Counted from the stretch's first letter, positions 41,650-51,292 are shown. The stretch: DNA of 64,000 nucleotides from a gamma proteobacterium HTCC5015 (GCA_000155715.1 DS990601.1:62001-126000), one strand, 5' to 3'. Program-made: numbers and translations. Notes: generated from the sequence alone by a model not told the origin.

Positions 41650-44470
41650 TGGCTACCTCCTCATCCGCTACAATCGTAATGTAGCTGGTGCGGCGCTCTT
41701 GGCGATCGTATTTAAAGGGCAGCAGCACGGCCAACTCCTCGAGACTCTGGCGCACCCACTGATCGTATAAACCGTCTTTATGTAGGCGTGCCACATTGGC
41801 TTCGTGCACGGTCGTCGCCTCTTCTTCATAGGGGAAGGCCTGTTCTTCTAGCAAGATTCCATACTGCTCGATTTCGAGCTCTGACATGCCCGCTGGACGC
41901 TCCGACTCCATCATAGATTTGGCAAAGTTTTGATAGATTTTGCCGATGCGATAAGTGGACTCGGTTGTGACCTCGGCAATGCCGTATGCGCTGGCGCGCT
42001 CGTAGGCGGCGATGGATTTTTCAAACAGCTTTTTCTTGCGCTGCATGTTTTCTTGCAAAGGCTGCGCTAGCTGTACTTTTTCGTAGGCATCGTAACGAGG
42101 CTTGGCCAAATTCAAACTGGCGTTAGCGGCGAGAAACACCGTGCGATCTGTGCGCTCGGGGCCCGCCTTGGCATCGGCGACGACGATCTTACTCAGCATA
42201 CGATAGTGCTCCATCATATTGCCCTGTTCCTTGTAGACACCGGCAATGTCGTTCATGACTTCGATAACATCTTCCGCGGGGCTGGGGAAGCGCTCGATAA
42301 AGTCGCGATAAACCGCCAGTGATTGCTCCTGTTGACCCGCTTTTTCGTACAGTTTGGCAGACTTAAGCGTTGCCGCGCGGCGGCGCTCGGGGTCTTCGTC
42401 GTTTTTACCGATATAAACGAACTCTTTCGCCGCTTTAATCGGGCGATCGGTTTTTTCGTACAACACGGACAGCTTGCGAACGATATCCTCTTTGTACTTG
42501 TTGTTGGGGTTCGCGCGTCGCAAACCTTCGAGCACCGCACTGGCTTGAGTCAACTCGCCCGCTTCGATGTAGGCGGTCGCCGCATCGTAGTCCGCAGCCA
42601 CAACCAATTCTGAATCGGGCACTTTCTCTCGCACGCGGCGGAAGGCTTTGGCAGCTTTTAACGGCTCGCCGGCCTCATTGGCATCTTCACCCTGCTGGTA
42701 AATCACCGCCGCGAGCTGATCGCTGATTTCCACATACTCGGGATCGGTTTTGGGTGTCAGCGCTAGCACGTTTTCAAAGCCGCGCTCGGCTTGGTCGTAG
42801 CGCTTCTCTTTAAAACTGGCCGAAGCCATGAGACGCCAAATAGAGCGGCGCTCTTTGGCGGGCGCATTGGGGAAGCGCTCGACATAGACTTGAGCCAGTT
42901 TGGCCGCTTGTTCGTAGTTTTCCGCTTCGTAAACGCGCTGGGCGGCTACGGTGATAATGTCTGCGGCCTTGGGATGGCGAGGAAAAGCGTATACGAAACG
43001 CAAATAACCGTTGACCGACGCGACCTTCGCAATATCTCGGCGCTCCTCATCCTGCATGGCGTCGATATTTTTCTCATGGGCTTGCAAGGCGGCGTAACCC
43101 GCTTCCGCCGAGCGCTGATGCGATGGGTACTCGTAAGCGGTGACTTCGTACTGGCGAGCGGCGCGGGTGAATTGATCGGCCGCGTAGAGCATATCGGCGT
43201 ACTGGAAACTCATGCGATAGACGGTCGACCCCTCGTGGTGAGTGTCGAGATAGGCGGTATACCATTTTTTCGCTCGATCAAAATCGCGGTCATCTTGGCT
43301 GCTGTTCCACTCAGAGTGGTAGTGCTCGGCCAATTCGCGCTGGGTGTACTCAACCGCCGCTCGCACTTCTGGCAGATCGACACCATCGTAGTATGTCCAA
43401 AACTCACTGCCCTTGGCAAAGTCTGTCGCCAAGTTGGCTTTTTCTTCGAGCACCTTTTGCGTCATGCCCTCCGAGGCAAACAGCTCAATGATTTTCTTCT
43501 GTTTATCGAGAGCGTCGCGCTTATAGGGGTTGCGCAACAAATAGGCTCGATAGGCGCCCGCTGCTTCAACGATGAGATCCTTATCCAAGTACAACTCGGC
43601 AAGACGATCGTACACTCGATCTTCGTAATCGCGGGGGCCAATATTGCGCTCGAGATAGGGCGCCACGGCTCGCGGCCCACCCATGTAGTAAAAATTGAGC
43701 GCAACAATCCGCAGCGTTTCATCGATTCGCGACTGTTCGCCAACTAACTGACCTTTTAGGCCGCGGCGCATATTGATGTCTAAAACGCTAAAGAGCGGTT
43801 TGAGGCTCTCCGCGTAGCGACTCATCTTAAATTGAGACCACCCCGCTTTGAACAAGGCCTGCTGGTAAAGATCGGAGCTCTCTCCGTATTGAATCACTTT
43901 ATTGTAGGCACCCAGCGCCTCTTGGTAGCGGGCTTCGCTAAAATAGGTTTCACCGAGGCGAAATTGAATTTCATCGTAGCGCTGGGAGTTTCGATAGCGT
44001 TTTGCCAGTGTCTCCAGAACAGCCGTCGCCTTGGATAGCTGCCCTAAGTTTTCATAGCTGCGGGCGAGCTGATAAAGCACATCGTCATTGCTCGCGTAAT
44101 CGGGGTATTGGCGAATGACGTTTCGATAGTTCGCAGCCGATTGACGAAGCATGCCGCGTGCTTTTTCAACACTGCTGCGGCTGCCGCCCTGCGTGTCTAA
44201 AATCTTCAAGCCAAGTCGCAAATACAAATCCCCTAGGCGATGGCGAGCTTTGGCGGTATTCGCCTCCCTTGGGTTTTGCTTTAGATACTGCTGGTAACTG
44301 CGCAATGCATTGGCATCCGCATCACCCTGAACGGATTGATCACTGACCGCAGGGGCATTTTGTTGATAAATTGAGTCCAGCGTCTGCTCTGCTGACTGGG
44401 CGTTGGTTACTGCCAACGCAGCTCCCGCCACGACCAGCCAAGCGCATTTCTTTAAGCTTTTTATCGCCAT
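41639..44470 (-). CDS. Large periplasmic TPR protein
   Basis: A 943-residue protein with a signal peptide cleaved near TNAQSA-EQ. TPR-like units extend almost throughout, for example ALRSYQQYLKQNPREANTAK, VLYQLARSYENLGQLSKATA, LADLYLDKDLIVEAAGAYR and AKLYEKAGQQEQSLAVYRDF. It resembles the large TPR proteins encoded with AgmX/Exb genes in gliding and envelope clusters. Its start overlaps the stop of the preceding gene by one base. It may form the periplasmic scaffold to which the Exb motor is coupled (inference). Confidence 0.82.
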   Translation of the reverse strand: MAIKSLKKCAWLVVAGAALAVTNAQSAEQTLDSIYQQNAPAVSDQSVQGDADANALRSYQQYLKQNPREANTAKARHRLGDLYLRLGLKILDTQGGSRSSVEKARGMLRQSAANYRNVIRQYPDYASNDDVLYQLARSYENLGQLSKATAVLETLAKRYRNSQRYDEIQFRLGETYFSEARYQEALGAYNKVIQYGESSDLYQQALFKAGWSQFKMSRYAESLKPLFSVLDINMRRGLKGQLVGEQSRIDETLRIVALNFYYMGGPRAVAPYLERNIGPRDYEDRVYDRLAELYLDKDLIVEAAGAYRAYLLRNPYKRDALDKQKKIIELFASEGMTQKVLEEKANLATDFAKGSEFWTYYDGVDLPEVRAAVEYTQRELAEHYHSEWNSSQDDRDFDRAKKWYTAYLDTHHEGSTVYRMSFQYADMLYAADQFTRAARQYEVTAYEYPSHQRSAEAGYAALQAHEKNIDAMQDEERRDIAKVASVNGYLRFVYAFPRHPKAADIITVAAQRVYEAENYEQAAKLAQVYVERFPNAPAKERRSIWRLMASASFKEKRYDQAERGFENVLALTPKTDPEYVEISDQLAAVIYQQGEDANEAGEPLKAAKAFRRVREKVPDSELVVAADYDAATAYIEAGELTQASAVLEGLRRANPNNKYKEDIVRKLSVLYEKTDRPIKAAKEFVYIGKNDEDPERRRAATLKSAKLYEKAGQQEQSLAVYRDFIERFPSPAEDVIEVMNDIAGVYKEQGNMMEHYRMLSKIVVADAKAGPERTDRTVFLAANASLNLAKPRYDAYEKVQLAQPLQENMQRKKKLFEKSIAAYERASAYGIAEVTTESTYRIGKIYQNFAKSMMESERPAGMSELEIEQYGILLEEQAFPYEEEATTVHEANVARLHKDGLYDQWVRQSLEELAVLLPFKYDRQERRTSYITIVADEEVANAQ

Positions 44471-45915
44471 TACGGCGCCCTCCCCGGAGATTGCCCCAAT
44501 CGCTGGTAGCTTTCAGCCAGTGAGTACTGGGCATGATTCAAAAAGCCTTCCAAACGTTGGCGTTCTTGTTTTATTTGGTCCACCACAGCGGCATTGATGA
44601 TGTCGGCGTATTGAGCTTGAAGCTCGCGACCGTTGCGCAATAAGCGCACCACTTCGGTCGGTAGTTTAATGCCTCGCTCGCGCCAAGTGCTGGCCCGCTG
44701 TTCCATGGCGCGCAATTGAACATACTGCTCTAGCGCCGAGGCGATATCGTGTTGATTCAACGCGGGAAAGGCGGCCTCCGCTCCTGTTGCACCCAGCGCA
44801 GTGCGCAGATGCTGTGGCCACTCTGCAATTCGGCCCTGTGTACTCTCTGCCAAGCGCATCAGCCACTGCTGCGACTGCGCCGCATACTGCGTCGATTTGA
44901 GTTGCTGCATTTGCAGTTGGTACACCGAGCGCGCTTTCTTATACAAAGCGATAGCTCGGCTGTAATCCCCCATACGGCTATAAGCGAACGGCGCCAGTAA
45001 GTACGCCTCCTGAACCGCGGGGTCCGATTGACGCCCTTTGGTTAAGTGCAACCAAGGCGCTAGTGCCTGGCGATCTTGCTTGCGAGAAATATCCGTCCAC
45101 CCCAGACCCAAGAGGGCTTTATTGGCATCGATACTATTGAGTCGCACTCGGCGCAGTGAACTATTGCCAAAATCTGGGCGGCTTTCAATCAACCAACCAT
45201 TGCCTGAAAAAAGCGCCGAGTGATCCTTGATAACTTCCATCGGCAACACACCATTGGGTGTGCTGCTTGCGTCATCCACACTTAAGTAGCGGCGCAAGCC
45301 ACTGCGGGTTTGGCCACTGTTGATGAGTGCACTGCCGATGTTCAGGTTTACCAAGGCTTGCAAGCTACTATCGGCACGGATGTCGCGACTCGCTTTGATG
45401 GCCTTTTCAACATCGCCGTCCGCCAAAAAATTCTGCGCTTTCAGATAGGCGGCGAATGACTGCGTTCGAGCACTGCCCGAACGCTCTTCCGCTTGAGAGA
45501 AATAGTGATTGGCAAGGCGCTGGTCGCCCTGTGCCGAATGAAACTCAGCCAAGCGCAGCCATCCGCGATGCACTAAAGGAGCCCGCCCGAGCTCGGCCTC
45601 CTCCACAAAGCGAATCGTCGCGTCGGCGTGGCGTGTCATAAACCACGCCATTGCCGCTTCAAAGTAAGCCTCTTGGGGCAGGACTTCCAACAAACTGTTT
45701 TGATTGGAGAGACGCTGATCGGGGCGAGTGTGGATCAGTACATCCAAACTGTTGCCTGCGACCGCGTGATAAAGCGCGGCTTTGGCCGTCGTGTCGGCCG
45801 AGGGAGCCGCGTTAACCGCGAAGCAACTCGCTGTTAGCGCACACATCAAAAAACAACGCTTCTTCCCCGCACGCTGCCCAATTTTCCAGGCCTTATTCAG
45901 TACTGCCGACAACAT
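44470..45915 (-). CDS. Secreted TPR-like protein
   Basis: A 481-residue protein with a signal peptide (about residues 1-37, ending CFAVNAAPSA). Helical repeats are visible: AAMAWFMTRHADATIRFVEE, RLAEFHSAQGDQRLANHYFS, LLAPFAYSRMGDYSRAIALYK and the C-terminal coiled coil IKQERQRLEGFLNHAQYSL. It has no recognised enzyme motif. It forms an operon with the large TPR protein downstream and the frameshifted gene upstream. Confidence 0.75.
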   Translation of the reverse strand: MLSAVLNKAWKIGQRAGKKRCFLMCALTASCFAVNAAPSADTTAKAALYHAVAGNSLDVLIHTRPDQRLSNQNSLLEVLPQEAYFEAAMAWFMTRHADATIRFVEEAELGRAPLVHRGWLRLAEFHSAQGDQRLANHYFSQAEERSGSARTQSFAAYLKAQNFLADGDVEKAIKASRDIRADSSLQALVNLNIGSALINSGQTRSGLRRYLSVDDASSTPNGVLPMEVIKDHSALFSGNGWLIESRPDFGNSSLRRVRLNSIDANKALLGLGWTDISRKQDRQALAPWLHLTKGRQSDPAVQEAYLLAPFAYSRMGDYSRAIALYKKARSVYQLQMQQLKSTQYAAQSQQWLMRLAESTQGRIAEWPQHLRTALGATGAEAAFPALNQHDIASALEQYVQLRAMEQRASTWRERGIKLPTEVVRLLRNGRELQAQYADIINAAVVDQIKQERQRLEGFLNHAQYSLAESYQRLGQSPGRAP

Positions 45916-45917
45916 AA

Positions 45918-46412
45918 CTACGAGGACCTTTCTGAGAGGGCGATTTGCTGACCGTCCACTGGCTCTAGCTCTAATACTAATGGATTTTTAGCGGCATCAA
46001 GCGTCCAAGAGCCGCTGCGCTGCGTTTGTTGGAGATCGCCACTTCGATTGCGCCCTTCGACCCACACCTTATATTGGTAGCGGCCGGGCTTGAGCTGTCC
46101 GCCTCGGTAAACGGGAAAGTAAGCTCCCATGCGCAATGCCTTGGAATCCAAAGCCGTGACCCGCTCATCGGCGACAACCGTACCGTTGAGCGTCAGACGC
46201 ACGCGATCCGCACGCACGCCTTCAGCGACGCCTAGATAGAATAAATCCGATGCCAGTGATTGCGCCGACTCAACACCCCGCGCCGCGTCGACAAAGCCTC
46301 TTTAAGCTTTTGAGCACGCGCGTCTAGTGCCGATCGATCGTCGGCACGCCTGACGACGAAACATTAAAATACTAAGCCCCAGCAGCAAGGCTTTGGTGAA
46401 CTTGTTATCCAA
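45918..46412 (-). pseudogene. Frameshifted secreted protein, first gene of TPR/Exb operon
   Basis: Three reading-frame segments join into one plausible protein: a signal peptide from about 46412 (MDNKFTKALLLGLSILMF, TTG start), a segment ADDRSALDARAQKLKEA, and the long tail from about 46292 (VDAARGVESAQSLASDLFYL onward, open to 45918). The breaks lie near 46346 and 46293; the second equals one lost T in a T run. The tail is beta-rich (RVRLTLNGTVVADERV, PGRYQYKVWVEG). No family recognised. It may be a true pseudogene or two sequence errors. Confidence 0.55.
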
Positions 46413-46595
46413 TGCCACCCCCAACGCAGCTGAATGTATCTTTATTAATATAAGTGCGTGAGATTATAAGCAGACTTTCGAGCGGATGTCACACATGATC
46501 TGACCATTTCTCGACATAATTCGACGAATCGCGCCAAATTCGTGCCGCTCGCTGTACAAACGCCACAAAGGCAAAGATTGAGTCAAAAGAAGAAG
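46413..46595. other. Intergenic region upstream of TPR/Exb operon, no gene seen
   Basis: Contains the probable promoter region of the minus-strand operon and the downstream flank of tRNA-Leu. Nothing else was recognised. Confidence 0.4.
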
Positions 46596-46683
46596 TGGTG
46601 CCCGGGGCCGGACTTGAACCGGCACGGAGGATACCTCCGAGAGATTTTAAGTCTCTTGCGTCTACCAATTTCGCCACCCGGGC
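46596..46683 (-). tRNA. tRNA-Leu (UAA)
   Basis: An 88-nt gene including encoded CCA. Acceptor GCCCGGG/CCCGGGC, D-arm TGGCGAAATTGGTAGACG, anticodon loop CTTAAAA (anticodon TAA), long variable arm and T-arm GGTTCAAGTCC. Class II length fits leucine. Confidence 0.96.
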
Positions 46684-46687
46684 AGGA

Positions 46688-46761
46688 TGGAGGCTGGGGT
46701 CGGAATCGAACCGGCGTCCACGGATTTGCAATCCGCTGCATAACCACTCTGCCACCCAGCC
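46688..46761 (-). tRNA. tRNA-Cys (GCA), copy 1
   Basis: A 74-nt gene including CCA, with acceptor GGCTGGG/CCCAGCC, anticodon loop ATTGCAAAT (GCA) and T-loop GGTTCGATTCC. It lies 4 bases before tRNA-Leu on the same strand. The body is identical to copy 2. Confidence 0.96.
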
Positions 46762-46842
46762 AGTAGGGTTGGGTATCTTATCGGGATCAGCGGATAAATC
46801 AACCGAATAAACGAGGCTTATTGAAAGTAATTCTGAGAAAAA

Positions 46843-46916
46843 TGGAGGCCGGGGTCGGAATCGAACCGGCGTCCACGGATTTGCAATCCGCTGCATAACC
46901 ACTCTGCCACCCGGCC
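46843..46916 (-). tRNA. tRNA-Cys (GCA), copy 2
   Basis: A 74-nt gene including CCA. It differs from copy 1 only in one acceptor-stem pair: GGCCGGG/CCCGGCC here against GGCTGGG/CCCAGCC. The pair is changed on both sides, so both are probably functional. Confidence 0.96.
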
Positions 46917-46951
46917 TCTCTATACACGCCCAATTTAAAATGAACAGTTAC

Positions 46952-46983
46952 AAAAAAACCCCGACATTATGTCGAGGTTTTTC
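46952..46983 (-). terminator. Terminator between tRNA-Gly and tRNA-Cys
   Basis: On the minus strand CCTCGACAT-AATGTCGGGG is followed by TTTTTTTG, between tRNA-Gly and the Cys-Cys-Leu genes. The downstream tRNAs therefore need read-through or their own promoter. Confidence 0.75.
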
Positions 46984-46988
46984 GTATC

Positions 46989-47064
<76 letters not shown>

Positions 47065-47120
47065 AGCGCGAGGCGTATTTTAATCATGCTAAGGAGAGTG
47101 TCAACCGTATTTCAGTTTTT

Positions 47121-47690
47121 TTATGAATCTTTCATCAAAGGCCATGCCGCCTTGAGGTAAGCCATCATAGACACAATCGTTAACACCGCGGCAATATTCA
47201 GCAATACCAAACCAATTTCATTGGTCGGCAAGCCCAACAAATCATTTTTCCACAACAGCACTGACAGCGCCGTCATTTGCAAAGCCGTTTTAATTTTTCC
47301 CACATACGAGACCGCCACAGCCGCGCGCGCGCCCAGCTCGGCCAACCACTCTCTGAGCGCCGAGATCACGATTTCTCGCCCGATAATAATCGCCGCTGGA
47401 ATCGCGAATAAAAGTTCGAGCTGCGTGTCGTTATTGTCCATAACAATCAACACGAGAGCCACAGCGACAATCAATTTGTCAGCAACCGGATCGAGAAAAG
47501 CACCAAACTTAGATTCCTGCCCAAGGCGTCGCGCCAGATAGCCATCAAACCAATCGGTAATCGCCGCGGCTACAAATAGCAGGCAACTCGCCGGGCGAGC
47601 CCACTCGCCGGGCAGCACGAAAATCAGTACAAGAATGGGAATCGCGGCCACGCGAAGCAGCGTCAAAATATTAGGTAGGTTGAGTGTCAC
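47121..47690 (-). CDS. pgsA: CDP-diacylglycerol-glycerol-3-phosphate 3-phosphatidyltransferase
   Basis: A 189-residue membrane enzyme making phosphatidylglycerol-phosphate. The CDP-alcohol phosphotransferase motif is in DWFDGYLARRLGQESKFGAF followed by LDPVADK. Five or six hydrophobic segments. It lies behind uvrC and ahead of the tRNA cluster, the usual order. Confidence 0.96.
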   Translation of the reverse strand: MTLNLPNILTLLRVAAIPILVLIFVLPGEWARPASCLLFVAAAITDWFDGYLARRLGQESKFGAFLDPVADKLIVAVALVLIVMDNNDTQLELLFAIPAAIIIGREIVISALREWLAELGARAAVAVSYVGKIKTALQMTALSVLLWKNDLLGLPTNEIGLVLLNIAAVLTIVSMMAYLKAAWPLMKDS

Positions 47691-47722
47691 AGTCGTTCTA
47701 TCAAATTGAGTTTATTGTTAAA

Positions 47723-49537
47723 TCAAGCATTGGGGTTGATCGCTTCGTATACCGCCTCTGCCGTCGAGCGGCTAATACCCGGAACGCGGGCAATGTCATC
47801 AACACCGGCACGCATTATGCCTTGAATGCCGCCAAAGTGCTTAATCAACTGCTGGCGACGTTTGGCGCCAACGCCGGGAATGCCCTCCAGCACCGACGTT
47901 TTTCGCGCTTTGCCGCGCCGCGCTCGATGCCCCGTAATGGCAAAGCGGTGCGCCTCATCGCGAATTTGCTGTATTAAATGCAGCCCAGCATTGGCGGCAT
48001 CGACACGAAATAGGCGCTCTTGATGCGGCAGCACGATCTGCTCCTCCCCTGCCCTGCGCTCGGGCCCCTTCGACACACCGACAATAATCATCTCCGTAAT
48101 GCCTAGCTCGTCGAGCACGGCCTTCGCTTCGGCAACTTGCCCCTTGCCCCCGTCGATAAATAAAAGATCGGGAAAGCGCCCAGACTCTCTCTGAACCTTC
48201 GAGTAGCGGCGCTTTAACGCTTGGTGCATGGCGGCATAGTCGTCGCCAGGTTCAATCCCGTCGATATTGAAGCGGCGGTACAGATCTTTGCGCGCGCCCT
48301 GCGCATCAAACACCACACAGGAGGCGACCGTTCTCTCGCCGCCGGTGTGGCTAATGTCAAAGCACTCCATCCGCTGGGGCGGCTGATCAATACCGATTAA
48401 CTGTTGCAAGGCCGCCAAGCGCCGCCCCATCCCCTCGCGGCTCGCTAGCTTTGCGGCCAAGGCGTGCTGCGCATTCGTTTGTGCCAAGCGCAGCCAAGCG
48501 GCCTTGTCGCTGCGCGGTCGACGTATGATTTTTACGCGATGGTCGCTGTGCAAGGTTAACGCTTCGGACAACAGCTCGGCCTCAGCGGCGTCGAGGCTGG
48601 CGACAATCTCCTGTGGCGCGTCGTGGCTTAAATAGTGCTGCGCCATAAACGCCATCAATACGCTCTCGCCCTGCTCGCCCTTAGGGATTTTGGGGAAATA
48701 CGACTTGGCCCCCAAACTGTGGCCGCCGCGGACACTGTGGATTGAGACGCAATAAACACCGCCTTCGGAACAAAGCGCAACGGCATCTGCATTGCCCGAA
48801 TTGGATTGCACGCCCTGCGTATCGACCACCTGCTGGACATCGCGGATCTGATCGCGATAGAGCGCGGCCTTTTCAAACTCCAAATTTTGAGAGGCGCTGT
48901 CCATGCGGGCCACTAAGTCGTCAATCACTTCGACGCTCTTGCCGCTTAGAAAACGTCGGGTGTTTTCCAAATCCCGCGCGTAGTCCTCTTCGGAAACATA
49001 GCCCACGCAAGGTGCGGTGCAGCGTTTAATTTGATATTGCAAACAGGGTCGCGAGCGATTTTTGTAATAACTGTCCTCACACTGGCGAATCCGAAACAGT
49101 TTTTGCAGCAGATCCAGTGTGTGCTTGACCGCACCCGAGCTGGGGTACGGCCCAAAATACTCGGCATCTTTGCGATCGCGGCGACCTCGGTAATAGGAAA
49201 TGCGCGGAAACGCATCTTGGCTAATGCGTATCAGCGGATAAGATTTATCGTCTTTTAGTAAAATGTTGTAGCGGGGCTTGTGCCGCTTGATTAAGTGACT
49301 TTCCAGAATCAACGCCTCGGCCTCTGTCTGGGTAATCGTCACTTCAATATGCTCAATTTGAGCGACTAGAGCTTGAGTTTTTACGGCTAGGGCAGAATTT
49401 CTGAAATAGGAACTCAGGCGGCGCTTTAAGCTCTTGGCCTTGCCCACATAGAGCAGTTCGTCCTCGGCGTTATACATGCGGTACACACCGGGACGAGTCG
49501 AGGTTTGCGCTAGAAACGGTTTGGCATCAAACGTCAT
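47723..49537 (-). CDS. uvrC: UvrABC system protein C
   Basis: A 604-residue excision nuclease subunit. N-terminal GIY-YIG domain (RPGVYRMYNAEDELLYVGKA), a UVR motif (DLVARMDSASQNLEFEKAAL), the RNase H-like domain (ECFDISHTGGERTVAS and FIDGGKGQV) and a C-terminal helix-hairpin-helix (IPGVGAKRRQQLIKHFG, ARVPGISRSTAEAVY). Its start overlaps the response regulator stop by 11 bases, the classic uvrY-uvrC arrangement. Confidence 0.97.
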   Translation of the reverse strand: MTFDAKPFLAQTSTRPGVYRMYNAEDELLYVGKAKSLKRRLSSYFRNSALAVKTQALVAQIEHIEVTITQTEAEALILESHLIKRHKPRYNILLKDDKSYPLIRISQDAFPRISYYRGRRDRKDAEYFGPYPSSGAVKHTLDLLQKLFRIRQCEDSYYKNRSRPCLQYQIKRCTAPCVGYVSEEDYARDLENTRRFLSGKSVEVIDDLVARMDSASQNLEFEKAALYRDQIRDVQQVVDTQGVQSNSGNADAVALCSEGGVYCVSIHSVRGGHSLGAKSYFPKIPKGEQGESVLMAFMAQHYLSHDAPQEIVASLDAAEAELLSEALTLHSDHRVKIIRRPRSDKAAWLRLAQTNAQHALAAKLASREGMGRRLAALQQLIGIDQPPQRMECFDISHTGGERTVASCVVFDAQGARKDLYRRFNIDGIEPGDDYAAMHQALKRRYSKVQRESGRFPDLLFIDGGKGQVAEAKAVLDELGITEMIIVGVSKGPERRAGEEQIVLPHQERLFRVDAANAGLHLIQQIRDEAHRFAITGHRARRGKARKTSVLEGIPGVGAKRRQQLIKHFGGIQGIMRAGVDDIARVPGISRSTAEAVYEAINPNA

Positions 49538-50198
49538 TGTTCGGCTCGGCTACGCCGCCACCGTACACAGATTCAACCACACCATACTGCTGGGCAATAC
49601 GCGCCAGCTCCACATCGCTCTTAGCGTCAAGCTTTTCCATTAGACGCGTTCGATAAGTGCTGATGGTTTTGGGGCTGACTTGCATGTGCTTTTGAATTTC
49701 CCGATTCGTGCACCCCAAGGCAATTTTAATCAACAGTTCCATCTCGCGGCGGCTCAAGGCATCCAGAGGATTGCTTGCCCCAGAGCCACCAAGCGCGAGA
49801 CGCTGCGCCTCATCCTGCGAGAGGTAGCGGTGCCCTGCACTCACTTGAGAGATCGCCTGCTGCATCTCGCGAGGGCTGCTTTTTTTGGTGATGTAACCGT
49901 AGACACCCAGCTCCATCAGATGCTTGGGCAAGGGGCTTTCCGATTGTCCGGTTAAAATCAAAATGCGTGCGTTGGGGTGTTCTTGCAAGATCGCATGACT
50001 GGCTTCAATGCCGCCTATGCCGGGCATGTGAAGATCCATTAGTATGACATCGGGCAGTGCATTTTCACGACAGTAGCTCAGTGCAGACTCGCCTGAGTCG
50101 CACTCGCCAACCACACAGATAGAACCCTCTCCCTCTAGGAGCCCCTTTACTGCATAGCGTACTAGATCTTGATCTTCTACCAGCAACAGTCGAATCAT
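49527..50198 (-). CDS. uvrY: Response regulator GacA/UvrY
   Basis: A 223-residue NarL/FixJ regulator with a receiver domain (phosphorylated Asp in VILMDLHMPG, Lys in YITKKSSP) and LuxR-type HTH (LSRREMELLIKIALGCTNRE, MQVSPKTISTYRTRLMEKL). Its coupling to uvrC identifies it as the GacA/UvrY partner of the BarA/GacS kinase, which controls csr/rsm small RNAs. The kinase gene is not in the window. Confidence 0.93.
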   Translation of the reverse strand: MIRLLLVEDQDLVRYAVKGLLEGEGSICVVGECDSGESALSYCRENALPDVILMDLHMPGIGGIEASHAILQEHPNARILILTGQSESPLPKHLMELGVYGYITKKSSPREMQQAISQVSAGHRYLSQDEAQRLALGGSGASNPLDALSRREMELLIKIALGCTNREIQKHMQVSPKTISTYRTRLMEKLDAKSDVELARIAQQYGVVESVYGGGVAEPNNDV

Positions 50199-50255
50199 GT
50201 CCCCTCCTAAACTCTACATTACTGCTGGCTTTAACCGATTTCTAGACATAAGTGG

Positions 50256-51263
50256 CTAGTCGCTGCCCTCTTGATCGATCAGCGGTTCCAGTGCACTTTC
50301 GAGACGCGAACACAGCGAGCGGCTGGCCTCTCGACGCGCCAACATCAAAGCGCGGTTAAAGGCATAGTAATCCGCGTTGCCATGGCTTTTAACCACCAAG
50401 CCGCGCAAACCCAAGAGGCTGGCGCCATTGTAGTGGCGAGGATCGATATTTTTCATGCTGTGCTTAAGCTCGGGCATGGCCAACAAACCCGCTAGCTTGG
50501 TGCGCCAGCTGTGCTTAAAGCTGTCTTTAAAACGCTGAATCACAAACTGGGCCATGCCCTCGCTGGCTTTGAGCGCGACATTGCCAGTAAACCCGTCTGT
50601 AACAATCACATCGGTATTACCGGTGTAGAGATCGGTTCCCTCGACAAAGCCACTGTAGTTAAGGCCGTTGTCTCGGATTAAGCGCGCGGCTTGATGCAGT
50701 GTGTCGTGTCCCTTCGTCGACTCGCTGCCTATATTCAAAAGGCCGACGGTGGGCAGATTTTTTCCGTCCAGCGTTTCCACCATAGCGGCGCCCATCAAAG
50801 CGAACTGCAATAGTTGCTCACTGCTCGCGGAGACATTGGCACCTAAGTCGAGCATGTAGGTGCTGCCACTCGACGTTGGCAGAGAGGCGCAAATAGCGGG
50901 CCGATCAATTCCTGGCAGCGTTTTTAACAAATGCCTCGACATCGCCATCAGCGCCCCGGTATTGCCAGCGCTAACACAGGCCGCCGCCTGACCACTCGCG
51001 ACGAGTTCGATAGCTCGCCACATCGAAGTGTTTTTGCCGTGGCGCAGCGCGTGGGTGGGGAGTTCGTCCATGCGGACGACATCGGGCGTGTCATCGATAA
51101 ACAGCCTTGGATGCATCTGACCCAAAGCCGCTTTAATGCCCTCGGCCTGACCGACGAGAACAATTTCCAAATCACTGTGGGATTCCAATGCGCTGACAGC
51201 GGCGGGCAAGGTTGCCAAAGGCCCCTCGTCACCGCTCATGGCGTCGACAGCCAGTCGAACCAT
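50256..51263 (-). CDS. plsX: Phosphate acyltransferase PlsX
   Basis: A 335-residue peripheral membrane enzyme converting acyl-ACP to acyl-phosphate for phospholipid synthesis. It starts MVRLAVDAMSGDEGP, with SAGNTGALMAMS, NIGSESTKGHDT and VIVTDGFTGNVALK. It lies downstream of rpmF as in most gammaproteobacteria. Usually a fab cluster follows; here a regulator gene does. Confidence 0.95.
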   Translation of the reverse strand: MVRLAVDAMSGDEGPLATLPAAVSALESHSDLEIVLVGQAEGIKAALGQMHPRLFIDDTPDVVRMDELPTHALRHGKNTSMWRAIELVASGQAAACVSAGNTGALMAMSRHLLKTLPGIDRPAICASLPTSSGSTYMLDLGANVSASSEQLLQFALMGAAMVETLDGKNLPTVGLLNIGSESTKGHDTLHQAARLIRDNGLNYSGFVEGTDLYTGNTDVIVTDGFTGNVALKASEGMAQFVIQRFKDSFKHSWRTKLAGLLAMPELKHSMKNIDPRHYNGASLLGLRGLVVKSHGNADYYAFNRALMLARREASRSLCSRLESALEPLIDQEGSD

Positions 51264-51292
51264 GAGTCACCCCCTTACGGGTTGGAGAGAAA

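Noticed and set aside
46489-46902. 137-codon minus-strand open frame
   Set aside because: It runs through three tRNA genes on the same strand and is only their translation.
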